From an uncultured Clostridia bacterium (lineage in GTDB: Bacteria > Bacillota > Clostridia > TANB77 > CAG-508), in assembly GCA_944388805.1 (NCBI GenBank), contig CALXKE010000003.1, positions 1 through 64,000 of the forward strand: 64,000 bases of DNA, read 5' to 3'. Positions 44,756 to 53,323 of the stretch are shown piece by piece. The notes under the pieces are model-generated. The model was not told the origin of the DNA, did not search any database, and saw nothing but the letters and a program-made list of their open reading frames with translations. The translations under genes were made by a program, and so were the position numbers. The stretch's first letter is position 1; every line of letters starts with the position of its first letter.

Positions 44756-45307
44756 TTAATGTAAATATTTTAATACTGAAAAAACTGTGTCTGCTATTAA
44801 TATGCCTATAAATACAAAGCAAACAATTTTCTGAATATTATTGGTATTTCCTTTTGTTATCTTTTGGATTTTATCTTGTATGTATGGGTGTAACTTTTCT
44901 AATAATATCAATCCTATAACACCCCAAAATATAGAATATAATAAACTAACTCTTCCTTGAATATTTAAGAAATCATTAGAATAATCCCACCATCTTAATC
45001 CAAATAACATTTCTAATATAAAAGAAACCATATATTCAAATAATGTAAATGCAATTGTAGCAATTAGAAATTTTAGAAGAGGCTTTTTATATAGTTTTTT
45101 TGTTGCCATTAATAATAAGACTGCTCCAAAACCATATATCGGACAAATTGGTCCAAATAAAAATCCTCTTTTTACAAAATAACCATGTACAAACATAGCA
45201 TAAATGGTTTCAATTAACCAGCCTAAAAAAGAATATATGAAAAAGTAGGTTATATATTCGATTATTTTATCTTTTGTTGTTTTGGCTAAGACTATTTTCT
45301 TTTCCAT
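44756..45307 (-). CDS. CmpB-family membrane protein, paralogue 3
   Basis: The 183-residue protein is nearly only the PF06541 core: FFIYSFLGWLIETIYAM, GFLFGPICPIYGFGAVLL, LRWWDYSNDFLNIQGRVSLLYSIFWG and a final helix. It is closest to paralogue 1 by the WWDYS motif. GAGGGAAG lies before the ATG. Its stop codon touches the MITE-like element. It starts 23 bases after the stop of the TVP38-like gene, so the two may form an operon. Confidence 0.82.
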   Translation of the reverse strand: MEKKIVLAKTTKDKIIEYITYFFIYSFLGWLIETIYAMFVHGYFVKRGFLFGPICPIYGFGAVLLLMATKKLYKKPLLKFLIATIAFTLFEYMVSFILEMLFGLRWWDYSNDFLNIQGRVSLLYSIFWGVIGLILLEKLHPYIQDKIQKITKGNTNNIQKIVCFVFIGILIADTVFSVLKYLH

Positions 45308-45329
45308 AAACTTCCCTCTTATTTCCTTT

Positions 45330-46061
45330 CTATTTTATATCTTCTTGTATTGATTTTAAAGCTTCTTCTGTGGTTTTACTTTTATCAAACTTATTGATGA
45401 TAAACACAACTACACCAACTAATAAAAATGTAATTGCATATATGACTAAGCTTGATTTCCAATCACCTTTCATCAATGTATTTCCTGCAAATGTTGATGA
45501 AACTACTGATGGTAATCTAGCAAATGTAGATATTAATATCAAATGCAATGGTTTGATTGGTAACAATCCTGAAATATATACCAACAAATCTTTTGGTGTT
45601 CCTGGTATCATAAATAATATAATTAATATCCACTCAACTTTCTTTGGATTTTTAAATATTTTACTATTTTCAATTTTCTTTACTTTTTCTTCATCACAAA
45701 AGTCATATACAAATTTTCTCCCTAATTTTCTTACTAAGAAAAAGATTATTGTTGTAATAATACATACAGATATGGTAATAAATAATAATCCACCCCAGCC
45801 ACCATAGCACATACCTGCTAATATTTCTATTGGCTCTCCGGGTAATATAAATAAAAATATTTGCGCCACCTGAAGGCCAAATAACATTAATAACCCAATA
45901 AATCCTGAGTCGTTCACTTTATTTTTAAAAGCTTCTTGCCCTTCTACTGTACTTAGATTTTTCATCACTGGTATTAAATAAACTAACATTCCTATAATAA
46001 TTGCTACTGCAATGATTGTTAATATAATTCTAAATATTTTTACCTTTGCTTTTCTACTCAT
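45330..46061 (-). CDS. TVP38/TMEM64 family membrane protein
   Basis: The 243-residue protein has an N-terminal helix, then the VTT domain: FILPGEPIEILAGMCYGGWGG, a glycine-rich re-entrant segment, and FMIPGTPKDLLVYISGLLP. Related DedA/TVP38 proteins are linked to lipid flipping and membrane homeostasis. GAAAGGA lies before the ATG. The 260-base gap upstream holds only the terminator of the next gene. Confidence 0.88.
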   Translation of the reverse strand: MSRKAKVKIFRIILTIIAVAIIIGMLVYLIPVMKNLSTVEGQEAFKNKVNDSGFIGLLMLFGLQVAQIFLFILPGEPIEILAGMCYGGWGGLLFITISVCIITTIIFFLVRKLGRKFVYDFCDEEKVKKIENSKIFKNPKKVEWILIILFMIPGTPKDLLVYISGLLPIKPLHLILISTFARLPSVVSSTFAGNTLMKGDWKSSLVIYAITFLLVGVVVFIINKFDKSKTTEEALKSIQEDIK

Positions 46062-46279
46062 TTTTATCCTTTCTGTTTATGTTAAAATAAACCATGACAT
46101 ATATATTATACCACATTTTTCCTAAAATGTATGCATTTTGCTATATTTTTGTCTTACATTTTTGTCACTTTTAGTATATCAGCTATTTATTAAGTATTTT
46201 TTTACGAAATATTAAAATTTTCTTAAGATAGTTAACACTCATATTTTTAATTTATAAGAGTATTTTTTTCTATAGGATG

Positions 46280-46315
46280 AAAAAGGATAAAGTACCTGCA
46301 TACTCTATCCTTTTT
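46280..46315 (-). terminator. Terminator of the GNAT gene
   Basis: AAAAAGGATA and TATCCTTTTT form a stem that continues through AGT and ACT, with an 8-base loop. It starts 10 bases after the stop codon. Confidence 0.8.
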
Positions 46316-46324
46316 ATAGATTTG

Positions 46325-46762
46325 TTATTCTTTTTTCCAAGTCATAACATATTCTTTCTCATTAAATTGTTCATTTAGCTGAATCTTGGTATTTCTAAAT
46401 TGTAGATTTGAGAAAAATAGAATACCATTCATATTTTTTTCAAACACCTTCACAAAAAGTTCTGCATTTTCTTCTAAATTATTTCTGTAATAATTTAGCA
46501 ATTTTGTTCCAATTTCATGTCCTCTGTTTTCTTCTTTTACAAATATAGCCTTGATTTCATTCTCATTAACAGAAATAAATCCTAAGACTTCATCATTTTC
46601 TACATAGACATAAGTTTTAAAATTTTCCAAGAAATCCACTTTTACTTGATTATAAATTTCTAACCAATAATCTTTCTCAATAAAGCTATTAGCTTTGAAA
46701 TTTCCTTTTACCCATATGGTCATGACTTTTGTTAAGTCTTCTTCTTTTATTTTTCTTATCAT
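46325..46762 (-). CDS. GNAT family N-acetyltransferase
   Basis: The 145-residue protein has the GNAT fold pattern: MIRKIKEEDLTKVMTIW at the start, VENDEVLGFISVNENEIKAIFV in the central strands, and the acetyl-CoA loop ENRGHEIGTKLL. A related enzyme type is YjaB/PhnO-like. The substrate is unknown. I start at the ATG at 46762, after AAAGGTGATG; a frame 19 codons longer has no ribosome site. Confidence 0.88.
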   Translation of the reverse strand: MIRKIKEEDLTKVMTIWVKGNFKANSFIEKDYWLEIYNQVKVDFLENFKTYVYVENDEVLGFISVNENEIKAIFVKEENRGHEIGTKLLNYYRNNLEENAELFVKVFEKNMNGILFFSNLQFRNTKIQLNEQFNEKEYVMTWKKE

Positions 46763-46829
46763 ATCATCACCTTTTTCCTTTGTTTTCCTTAATGTAACAG
46801 AAAAATGTGTATTTTTCAATATATTTTTG

Positions 46830-47651
46830 TTAAAATTTGGTGATTTCTATATTATGTTTTTTTATATTTGGTATATCCATAAACCTTCCAATCCCATATC
46901 CTAAAATACTTTCTCCAGCTACTAATACTATTGAAATGATTACATTGAATTCCATTATAGCTCCCCATGAAATCATATATATACTATATACTGCTAAAAG
47001 GACAATATAATTTACGAGTAAGAATTTTAAAAAATCAGAAGAGGATTTTTGTATTGTTTTTTCTTTTTCGATATAATAGCTAATTAATCCCACTAATCCT
47101 GTTCCTCCAAATACAACTAATATCATTACAGGAATCATTAGAAAAGGAGTTGTTAAAGTAAATACAATATTGCAAATAATCATAAAAGTAAAAATAATCT
47201 TGTTCATAATAGAAATATTTGTATTTTTCCTATCTTTTTTAAAGTCTTTCCTTATTTTAATTGTATTTAGAATAAAAATGATAATAAGAACAAATGTAAT
47301 CCCTAAGTTTCTTATAGGAATATAAATGCCCTCTTCTTTTATTAAATTATCCTGCCAAGGAATACCTTCCAAATATAAGACTTCTTTTTCTCCATCTTCA
47401 TAATAAACTTCATAATGATTATTATCCCAGACTTCTTCATATATAATTTTCTTTACTTCACTATCTGTTTTAAAATTTTCCTCTCCTATATATGTATAAA
47501 TCCTATCTTTATTACTCTTGTTTATATACAATTCATATTCTCCTGAATATCTTAATGTATAAGTTGAAAATACAAGTATAAAAATGGCTAAAATCGAATT
47601 TAGTATTCCATATATGCTTCTCAAAGATTTCTCTTTTTTATTTTCTTCCAT
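46830..47651 (-). CDS. Membrane protein of unknown function
   Basis: The 273-residue protein has about six membrane helices: one near residue 20, an extracellular stretch of about 85 charged residues, and five helices from residue 115 on. I recognise no domain. GGAGG precedes the ATG. It stands alone between the GNAT gene and the transglycosylase gene. Confidence 0.6.
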   Translation of the reverse strand: MEENKKEKSLRSIYGILNSILAIFILVFSTYTLRYSGEYELYINKSNKDRIYTYIGEENFKTDSEVKKIIYEEVWDNNHYEVYYEDGEKEVLYLEGIPWQDNLIKEEGIYIPIRNLGITFVLIIIFILNTIKIRKDFKKDRKNTNISIMNKIIFTFMIICNIVFTLTTPFLMIPVMILVVFGGTGLVGLISYYIEKEKTIQKSSSDFLKFLLVNYIVLLAVYSIYMISWGAIMEFNVIISIVLVAGESILGYGIGRFMDIPNIKKHNIEITKF

Positions 47652-47784
47652 AAACTCCTCCTTTATCCGTTATATATTATTATTTTATGTTTGTCAATAT
47701 TTTTTTGTTGTTTTTCAATAATTGTAATTTTACAAAGTAATTAAGAAGTCCTAAACATATATTTAGGAATAATTATAATTAGTT

Positions 47785-47820
47785 ATAAAAAAAAGAAGAT
47801 ATGCAAAAATATATCTTCTT
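47785..47820 (-). terminator. Terminator of the transglycosylase operon
   Basis: AAGAAGATAT and ATATCTTCTT form a stem with a short loop, followed on the minus strand by TTTTTTTTATAA. It lies directly after the stop at 47827. Confidence 0.8.
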
Positions 47821-47826
47821 AAAATT

Positions 47827-48522
47827 CTATTTTTCTTCATATATTGTATCTGCTTCTTCTTGTGTTAAATATTTATATTTCACCATTTTATTTAATACTT
47901 GTTTTTGTCTTTGTTTTGCAAGCTTTGGATTAACAGTTGGTGCATATACACTTGGTGCATTTGGTATTCCTGCAAGCATAACACATTCTCCATCTGTCAT
48001 TTCATTTGGCTCTTTTCCAAAATATCCTCTTGAAGCCTCTTTTACCGTATCATATCCATCACCAAAATAGCTAGTATTTAAGTACAATTCTAAAATTTCT
48101 TCCTTACTTAAATTTCTTTCTAAATTAAATGCCATAAACATTTCTGCAATTTTTCTAGTCATCTTTTTTTCTTGTGTAAAATATATATTTTTTGCCAATT
48201 GTTGTGTAATGGTACTTCCACCTTCTACATAACTCATTGCTTTGATATCATTGATAAATGCTCTTCCAATGGCAATGACATCAATTCCTGGATGTTGATA
48301 AAATCTATGATCTTCTACACTAATAACAGCATCTAAATAAATTTGTGGTAGTTCTGAAAGTTCTGTATAATTTTCTTTTTCTTGTATTTGTTCTATTTTT
48401 TCTTCAAGTGGTGTATTTTCTATTGCTTCCTTATACATGCTATATCCATTTCCTACAAACAATAAGGCAATACTTAATAAGATTAATACTATCAAAAATA
48501 CAACTTTAAAAAATACTTTCAT
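47827..48522 (-). CDS. Monofunctional peptidoglycan glycosyltransferase
   Basis: The 231-residue protein has one N-terminal membrane helix and a GT51 domain with all signatures: SVEDHRFYQHPGID (catalytic Glu), GGSTITQQLAKN and SKEEILELYLN. It polymerises lipid II into glycan strands on the outer face. It lacks a transpeptidase domain. It is 40 bases after the YxeA-like gene and before the operon terminator, so it seems to belong to the antimicrobial-peptide response operon, where making wall polymer from lipid II would be sensible. Confidence 0.9.
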   Translation of the reverse strand: MKVFFKVVFLIVLILLSIALLFVGNGYSMYKEAIENTPLEEKIEQIQEKENYTELSELPQIYLDAVISVEDHRFYQHPGIDVIAIGRAFINDIKAMSYVEGGSTITQQLAKNIYFTQEKKMTRKIAEMFMAFNLERNLSKEEILELYLNTSYFGDGYDTVKEASRGYFGKEPNEMTDGECVMLAGIPNAPSVYAPTVNPKLAKQRQKQVLNKMVKYKYLTQEEADTIYEEK

Positions 48523-48561
48523 TTTACCACCCCATTTCTTTTTACATTTATTTTTTCATAT

Positions 48562-48915
48562 TTATTCTACATTCATTGCTGTTTTAACTTCATCTGGTAA
48601 ATCATCTGTTTGAACTTCTCTCCAGTTTACTACTCCTCTCATTTGCATTACATCTAATTCTAAATATGCTCCTTCTCTTAATTCTCTACTAGTTTTAAAT
48701 TGTACTTCTTTTTCTTTTCCATTTTTATTATAAGCTGTTAATGTATATTGGTATTTCATATCATCTGTTCCAGAAACTTCTTCCATTTTCGTATTATCTA
48801 TTTGCGTATAATATTGGTCTTTATGTACTACTAAGAAGTAATATGTTCCAATCATCAAAGCAATTATAATAATGACTGCAATAATAATCGGTAATTTTTC
48901 TTTAAAATCTTCCAT
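48562..48915 (-). CDS. yxeA: YxeA-like membrane-anchored protein
   Basis: The 117-residue protein has one membrane helix (about residues 8-28) and an external domain with DQYYTQI, YQYTLTAYNKNGKEKEV and YLELDVM. This is the YxeA family (DUF1093), found beside YxdLM-type transporters as here. AGGAGG precedes the ATG and the gene begins 3 bases after the permease gene. Its role in antimicrobial-peptide response is unproven. Confidence 0.8.
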   Translation of the reverse strand: MEDFKEKLPIIIAVIIIIALMIGTYYFLVVHKDQYYTQIDNTKMEEVSGTDDMKYQYTLTAYNKNGKEKEVQFKTSRELREGAYLELDVMQMRGVVNWREVQTDDLPDEVKTAMNVE

Positions 48916-48918
48916 CTT

Positions 48919-51015
48919 TTATTCCTCCTCTTTAATAATGTTCTTGCTACCAATATATGTTGCTAAGAAATATAAACCATAGATAACACCAATAATAACT
49001 GCTGTTGCTATTACAGAAGGTAATAAATCACTTGGAGAGGCTAATGCAGCAAGCATTGATAATATAAATTTAATTCCAAATATAGAATGTATAATCGCAA
49101 GAGCTAATGGTAACATGAAAAATATAAATATTTGTCTAAATAATGCTTGATTGATCATCTTTTCATCACAACCAATTTTTCTTAAAATTGTATATCTTTG
49201 TTTGTTATCAGAACTTTCTGTCAATTGTTTTAATGCTAAAATGGCAGAACTTGCAATTAAGAAGATAACTCCTAGATAAATGGCAATAAATATAATAATC
49301 GTTGCTAATCCTTTACTTGCTTCTATTAAACTAATTTTTGTCATGCCCTCTAGTTCTATACCTTTTTGTTCTAAGTTTTCCAAAAAGGTATTGTTATTTG
49401 TTTCTGATAATGTTTTTTCTATTTCTTCTTTTTCTTCATCAGTTTTAGCATTATAATTTGCTGCTAAAAATTCTTCTTCTTTCCATTCTTCTTTTAATTC
49501 AAAATTATCTGGAACTAATATAATTCCTGTATTTACATGACTTGCAGACATTTCAATAAATCCACTCTTACATTCATTATATTTAGCATGTAAAGTTTTT
49601 CCTTCAATTTGTACTGTTGAATTTTGTTTTAATGCTTGATTTCTTAATTCTGTCATATTATCAAAATCGCAAAGGACAATATATTCATCTTCGTTTAAGC
49701 TATATTGTTCTTGTCCATAAAGTTCTGCAATTTTATTATAATCAGATACTTTGATAATTTCTTCTGGTAAATCATACATAAGCATTGAAAATTGTGCTTT
49801 TGCTTGTTCATAATAAGTTCCTAAACTATATTTTAAAGTCCATTCTGGAATTGTATAAACTGAAATTTCTACTATATCTTTTAAATTATTCATATCATAA
49901 CCATTGGTTTCTAATGTGTAACTAACTGGTTGTTTTGAATCTTCAATTTGCTCTTCTGTAGGATATATCATCTGACCTGTATAAGAATCTTCATAACTTT
50001 GTGGTAAATTTGCTGTTTTATATAAATTGACATCTACTGGTGTCATTTCTTGCAATTCTGAATCCATTGTTGTTTGGATAGATAAACTACTAGATAAGAC
50101 ACTTATGGTCATAAATAGCATTAAGCAAATTACAGACATACTAATAACGGTTGTATTAATCTTATTATTCAATTGTCTTAATACAAACATATTGGTTCCT
50201 TTAAGATATATTTTTTTACTTGTTTGTATCATTCTTAGTATAAATCCTGATAAAGACCAAAATACGCCTATTGTTCCTACAATTCCCATTAAAATTGGTA
50301 CTAACATTTTTTCTTCTGTATTTAATTCATAGATGCCACCTGTAACTATATAATATGCATATCCTAATAATCCTGCTGAAATTAAGAATACAATAATAGA
50401 AATGATTGGATTTTTTATTTTTACCTTTTCATTTTTTCTAACAGCTGTTAATAAATTAATTAATTTGTATCTTGAAATAGTAAGTGTATTAAATATCATA
50501 ACTGCTAAATACATAACGGCAAAATAAATACATGTTTTAATACAAGCATCTTTTGAAAATACAAAGGTAAATTCACTCATATCTGCTTGAAAAAGTTTGG
50601 CTACTAGTATAGACATAAATTGTGAGCCAAATACACCTATAAAAATACCAACAATTAATGAAATGATTCCTACTAATATGGTTTCTATCAATATAATTTT
50701 GGATATTTGTCTTCTTCCCATTCCTAATGTCATATAAACACCAAATTCTCTTTTTCTTCTATTTACTAAGAAATTATTGGCATATACAATTAAAAATCCA
50801 AGTACAATGGCAATAAATACAGATACCATTCCTAACATACTAATCATGAGTTTTATCATATCTCTTGTAGATTCAGATACTTCTAACATAGCTTGTTGAC
50901 TATCTAAAGAGTTAAACATATAAAAGATTGCTACACCTAATACTAATGTTAAAAAATAAATGGCATAATCTTTAAAACTCTTTTTCATGTTTTTAACAGA
51001 TAATTTAAATAACAT
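48919..51015 (-). CDS. BceB/YxdM-like ABC transporter permease
   Basis: The 698-residue permease has ten membrane helices with FtsX-type ends and a large extracellular domain of about 220 residues between helices 7 and 8. That domain is the hallmark of BceAB-type detoxification modules that recognise lipid II-binding peptides such as bacitracin. The start overlaps the ATPase gene by 11 bases. It works with the ATPase and the two-component system further upstream. Its exact peptide ligand cannot be predicted. Confidence 0.92.
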   Translation of the reverse strand: MLFKLSVKNMKKSFKDYAIYFLTLVLGVAIFYMFNSLDSQQAMLEVSESTRDMIKLMISMLGMVSVFIAIVLGFLIVYANNFLVNRRKREFGVYMTLGMGRRQISKIILIETILVGIISLIVGIFIGVFGSQFMSILVAKLFQADMSEFTFVFSKDACIKTCIYFAVMYLAVMIFNTLTISRYKLINLLTAVRKNEKVKIKNPIISIIVFLISAGLLGYAYYIVTGGIYELNTEEKMLVPILMGIVGTIGVFWSLSGFILRMIQTSKKIYLKGTNMFVLRQLNNKINTTVISMSVICLMLFMTISVLSSSLSIQTTMDSELQEMTPVDVNLYKTANLPQSYEDSYTGQMIYPTEEQIEDSKQPVSYTLETNGYDMNNLKDIVEISVYTIPEWTLKYSLGTYYEQAKAQFSMLMYDLPEEIIKVSDYNKIAELYGQEQYSLNEDEYIVLCDFDNMTELRNQALKQNSTVQIEGKTLHAKYNECKSGFIEMSASHVNTGIILVPDNFELKEEWKEEEFLAANYNAKTDEEKEEIEKTLSETNNNTFLENLEQKGIELEGMTKISLIEASKGLATIIIFIAIYLGVIFLIASSAILALKQLTESSDNKQRYTILRKIGCDEKMINQALFRQIFIFFMLPLALAIIHSIFGIKFILSMLAALASPSDLLPSVIATAVIIGVIYGLYFLATYIGSKNIIKEEE

Positions 51016-51772
51016 CGTTCAAATCACCTCCAAGAAGTGTTTGTACTTCAATTATCTTTTCAAAGAATTGTTTTCTAGTATCTTCTCCTTTTACTAGTTC
51101 ATTAAAGATTTTTCCATCTTTAATGAAAATAATTCTATCTGCATAACTTGCTGTAAAGGCATCATGTGTAACCATTAAAATGGTTGCTCCTAGATTTTGA
51201 TTTAAATGTTCAAATGTTTCCAATAATTGTCTTGCGGATTTACTATCTAATGCACCTGTTGGTTCATCTGCCAAGACCATTTTAGGATTTGTAATAATGG
51301 CCCTTGCTGATGCTACTCTTTGTTTTTGTCCTCCTGATATTTGATATGGATATTTATTTAAAATATTTGAAATTTCTAATTTTTCCGCTACTTCTTTTAC
51401 TTTTTTATCAATTTCATGTGCATTTACTTTTTGAATAGTTAATGCCAAAGCTATATTTTCATAAGCAGTTAATGTATCTAATAAGTTAAAATCTTGAAAT
51501 ATAAATCCTAATTCCTCTCTTCTAAATTTGTTTAACTTATTTCCTTTTAGTTTGGTAATATCTTGATGATTGATGATAATGTTTCCTGCTGTTACTCTAT
51601 CAATTGTTGAAATACAATTTAAAAGTGTTGTTTTTCCTGATCCTGATGCGCCCATGATTCCAACAAATTCTCCTTCTTCTACATTAAAGCTAATTCCTGC
51701 AATGGCTTTTGTTAAATTTGATTTGTTTCCATAGTATTTTTCTATGTTTTTGACTTCTAATACATGACTCAT
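51005..51772 (-). CDS. BceA/YxdL-like ABC transporter ATPase
   Basis: The 255-residue ATPase has Walker A (GASGSGKTT), Q-loop, signature YQISGGQKQRVASARA, Walker B MVLADEPTGALD and H-loop MVTHD. It energises the adjacent BceB-like permease. The ribosome site AAGAAAGGAAT lies 8 bases upstream. A family B hairpin (51805-51925) lies immediately before that, so translation or transcript stability may be controlled there. Confidence 0.94.
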   Translation of the reverse strand: MSHVLEVKNIEKYYGNKSNLTKAIAGISFNVEEGEFVGIMGASGSGKTTLLNCISTIDRVTAGNIIINHQDITKLKGNKLNKFRREELGFIFQDFNLLDTLTAYENIALALTIQKVNAHEIDKKVKEVAEKLEISNILNKYPYQISGGQKQRVASARAIITNPKMVLADEPTGALDSKSARQLLETFEHLNQNLGATILMVTHDAFTASYADRIIFIKDGKIFNELVKGEDTRKQFFEKIIEVQTLLGGDLNDVI

Positions 51773-51804
51773 TTAATTTCATTCCTTTCTTTAGGCACAA
51801 ATTA

Positions 51805-51925
51805 CTTGGAAAAGAATTGTGCTTTTGGCTAGGCAGACAAGTCCAAAATCAATGAGGCGTGCTTTTGCACGTTGATTTGATTTTGGATGAAGTCTAACAA
51901 CGCCAAAACGCAATTATTTTTCAAG
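51805..51925 (-). repeat. Family B RBS-proximal hairpin element, copy 1
   Basis: The element is an almost closed hairpin of 121 nt. Outer stem: CTTGGAAAAGAATTG with CAATTATTTTTCAAG. Then TTTTGGC with GCCAAAA, inner TCCAAAATCA with TGATTTTGGA, tip CGTGC with GCACG. Internal loops on the plus strand are TAGGCAGACAAG and TGAAGTCTAACAAC. It ends 14 bases from the AAGAAAGGAAT ribosome site of the ABC ATPase. The second copy at 63236 keeps the loops and changes the stems in step. Confidence 0.85.
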
Positions 51926-52031
51926 CTTGTAAACCTCCATTTATCTTTTATTCTATATTTATTATACGGCTTATTCTTTTTTCTTTCCATTGTTTAATCT
52001 TACATTTATCTTACATTTTTGTAAGGTAATT

Positions 52032-52094
52032 GTGCGTTAACGAAATCAAAGATTTCGACGCACACATGTGAAGACTGCTTCGCAGTACTTCACA
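52032..52094. other. Pair of adjacent strong hairpins
   Basis: GTGCGT with ACGCAC encloses CGAAATC with GATTTCG (52032-52063). Directly after it TGTGAAGACTGC pairs with GCAGTACTTCACA (52067-52094). Further on TATAGGAA pairs with TTCCTATA (about 52097-52165). The gap 51926-52231 has no gene. The GCGTCGA-AAATCTTT string on the minus strand recalls family A, so it may be a distant member. Confidence 0.5.
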
Positions 52095-52174
52095 AATATA
52101 GGAAGCCTACCTTGTTGTATACGAAAAAATCCACATAGGGTCAAGATAAAAGTCGATTTCCTATACAATAAAGA

Positions 52175-52205
52175 AAAGGTAAGATATTTTTTGTATCTTA
52201 CCTTT
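52175..52205 (-). terminator. Terminator of the toxin-antitoxin operon
   Basis: AAAGGTAAGATA and TATCTTACCTTT form a 12-bp stem with a 7-base loop, followed on the minus strand by TCTTTATT. Confidence 0.85.
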
Positions 52206-52231
52206 AAACAATCTATCTCTTTTTTATTAAT

Positions 52232-53323
52232 TTATTCTTTCCATTTATATCTTGTTTTTAAATTACTATATTTATCATATGGTAAAAGATTATCATTTTG
52301 TAATCTTCCTATTAACACAAATTCTTTTATCTTATTTTGTTGACTAAATTCTTTTATACTTTCTATTGAAAAGTCTTTTTTCTGTATATATTCCTCATAT
52401 TTATCACTACTTATTAAAAAATCTTTGGCAAAATTATCTGCTATATCTTCTGCCTTCGTATTTTCAATATAATAATCCAATTTATTTTCTTTGATATCAT
52501 CATTTAATATATGTCCTATTTCATGAAATAATGTAAACCAAAAAATATCAGCATATGATTGTCTTATTGTCATACATAATATAATTCTGTCATTTTTATT
52601 CTCTATAAATCCCTGTATAGGCGCTCCTTGAAAATTCTTTACTAACTCAAATATAATTCCACACTTCTTAAATATTTCCTTTAATTTTTGTATCATCATA
52701 TTAGGATTTTCTTCAAACATTAATTGTTTAATATCTTGTAAATAATTCTTTAATTTTTTACTATCATATGCATCTTCAACACTTTCTTTTTCAGCTATTA
52801 ATTCACATACTCTTTGCCATGCATATAATACATATTCATCGACTTGTATATTTTTTGCAGCTCGATAAGCCACTTTTGTTATTAATAGTTTTTCTATATT
52901 TAACAAATTATTTGTTTTACAAAGATTTCTAGCTATAATGACTTCTTCAGTAGTATTATTATATTTATTTATTAAATTTAATAAGATAGCATATTCTAAA
53001 ATAGGTTCTATTCTTTTTGTAATCTCTATTTCTCTTTTATCAATATTATTTTTTTCTTGATATTCAATAATTTCTTTGTCATATATTGCTTGTAAATTTA
53101 ACCAAAATGTAAATTTTACTCCAAAGACATATTCCAATGCCTTAGCAAATTTGGGTGAAATTCCTTTTTTCCCGTTTATCACTTCACTAATATGTTTGGC
53201 AGAAAAACCTGTTCTTTCTGCCAACTCTTCTTGATTCATATTATTTTCTTCTAATTTTTCTTTTATACTTATTCCTGGATGTATAATAAAATCAAGGGAT
53301 AAGCCAGTTATACTTGTCTCCAT
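52232..53323 (-). CDS. HigA-type antitoxin fused to ImmA/IrrE metalloprotease domain
   Basis: The 363-residue protein has an XRE-type DNA-binding domain at about residues 14-70 (NMNQEELAERTGFSAKHISEVINGKKGI) and a C-terminal ImmA/IrrE domain with the zinc motif FHEIGHILND. It overlaps the toxin gene by 32 bases, the usual coupling in HigBA pairs. The N-terminal part would bind the toxin and the operator; the protease domain is an unusual addition that might cut a regulator or the antitoxin itself. Calling it an antitoxin rests on context and the HigA-like domain. Confidence 0.82.
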   Translation of the reverse strand: METSITGLSLDFIIHPGISIKEKLEENNMNQEELAERTGFSAKHISEVINGKKGISPKFAKALEYVFGVKFTFWLNLQAIYDKEIIEYQEKNNIDKREIEITKRIEPILEYAILLNLINKYNNTTEEVIIARNLCKTNNLLNIEKLLITKVAYRAAKNIQVDEYVLYAWQRVCELIAEKESVEDAYDSKKLKNYLQDIKQLMFEENPNMMIQKLKEIFKKCGIIFELVKNFQGAPIQGFIENKNDRIILCMTIRQSYADIFWFTLFHEIGHILNDDIKENKLDYYIENTKAEDIADNFAKDFLISSDKYEEYIQKKDFSIESIKEFSQQNKIKEFVLIGRLQNDNLLPYDKYSNLKTRYKWKE

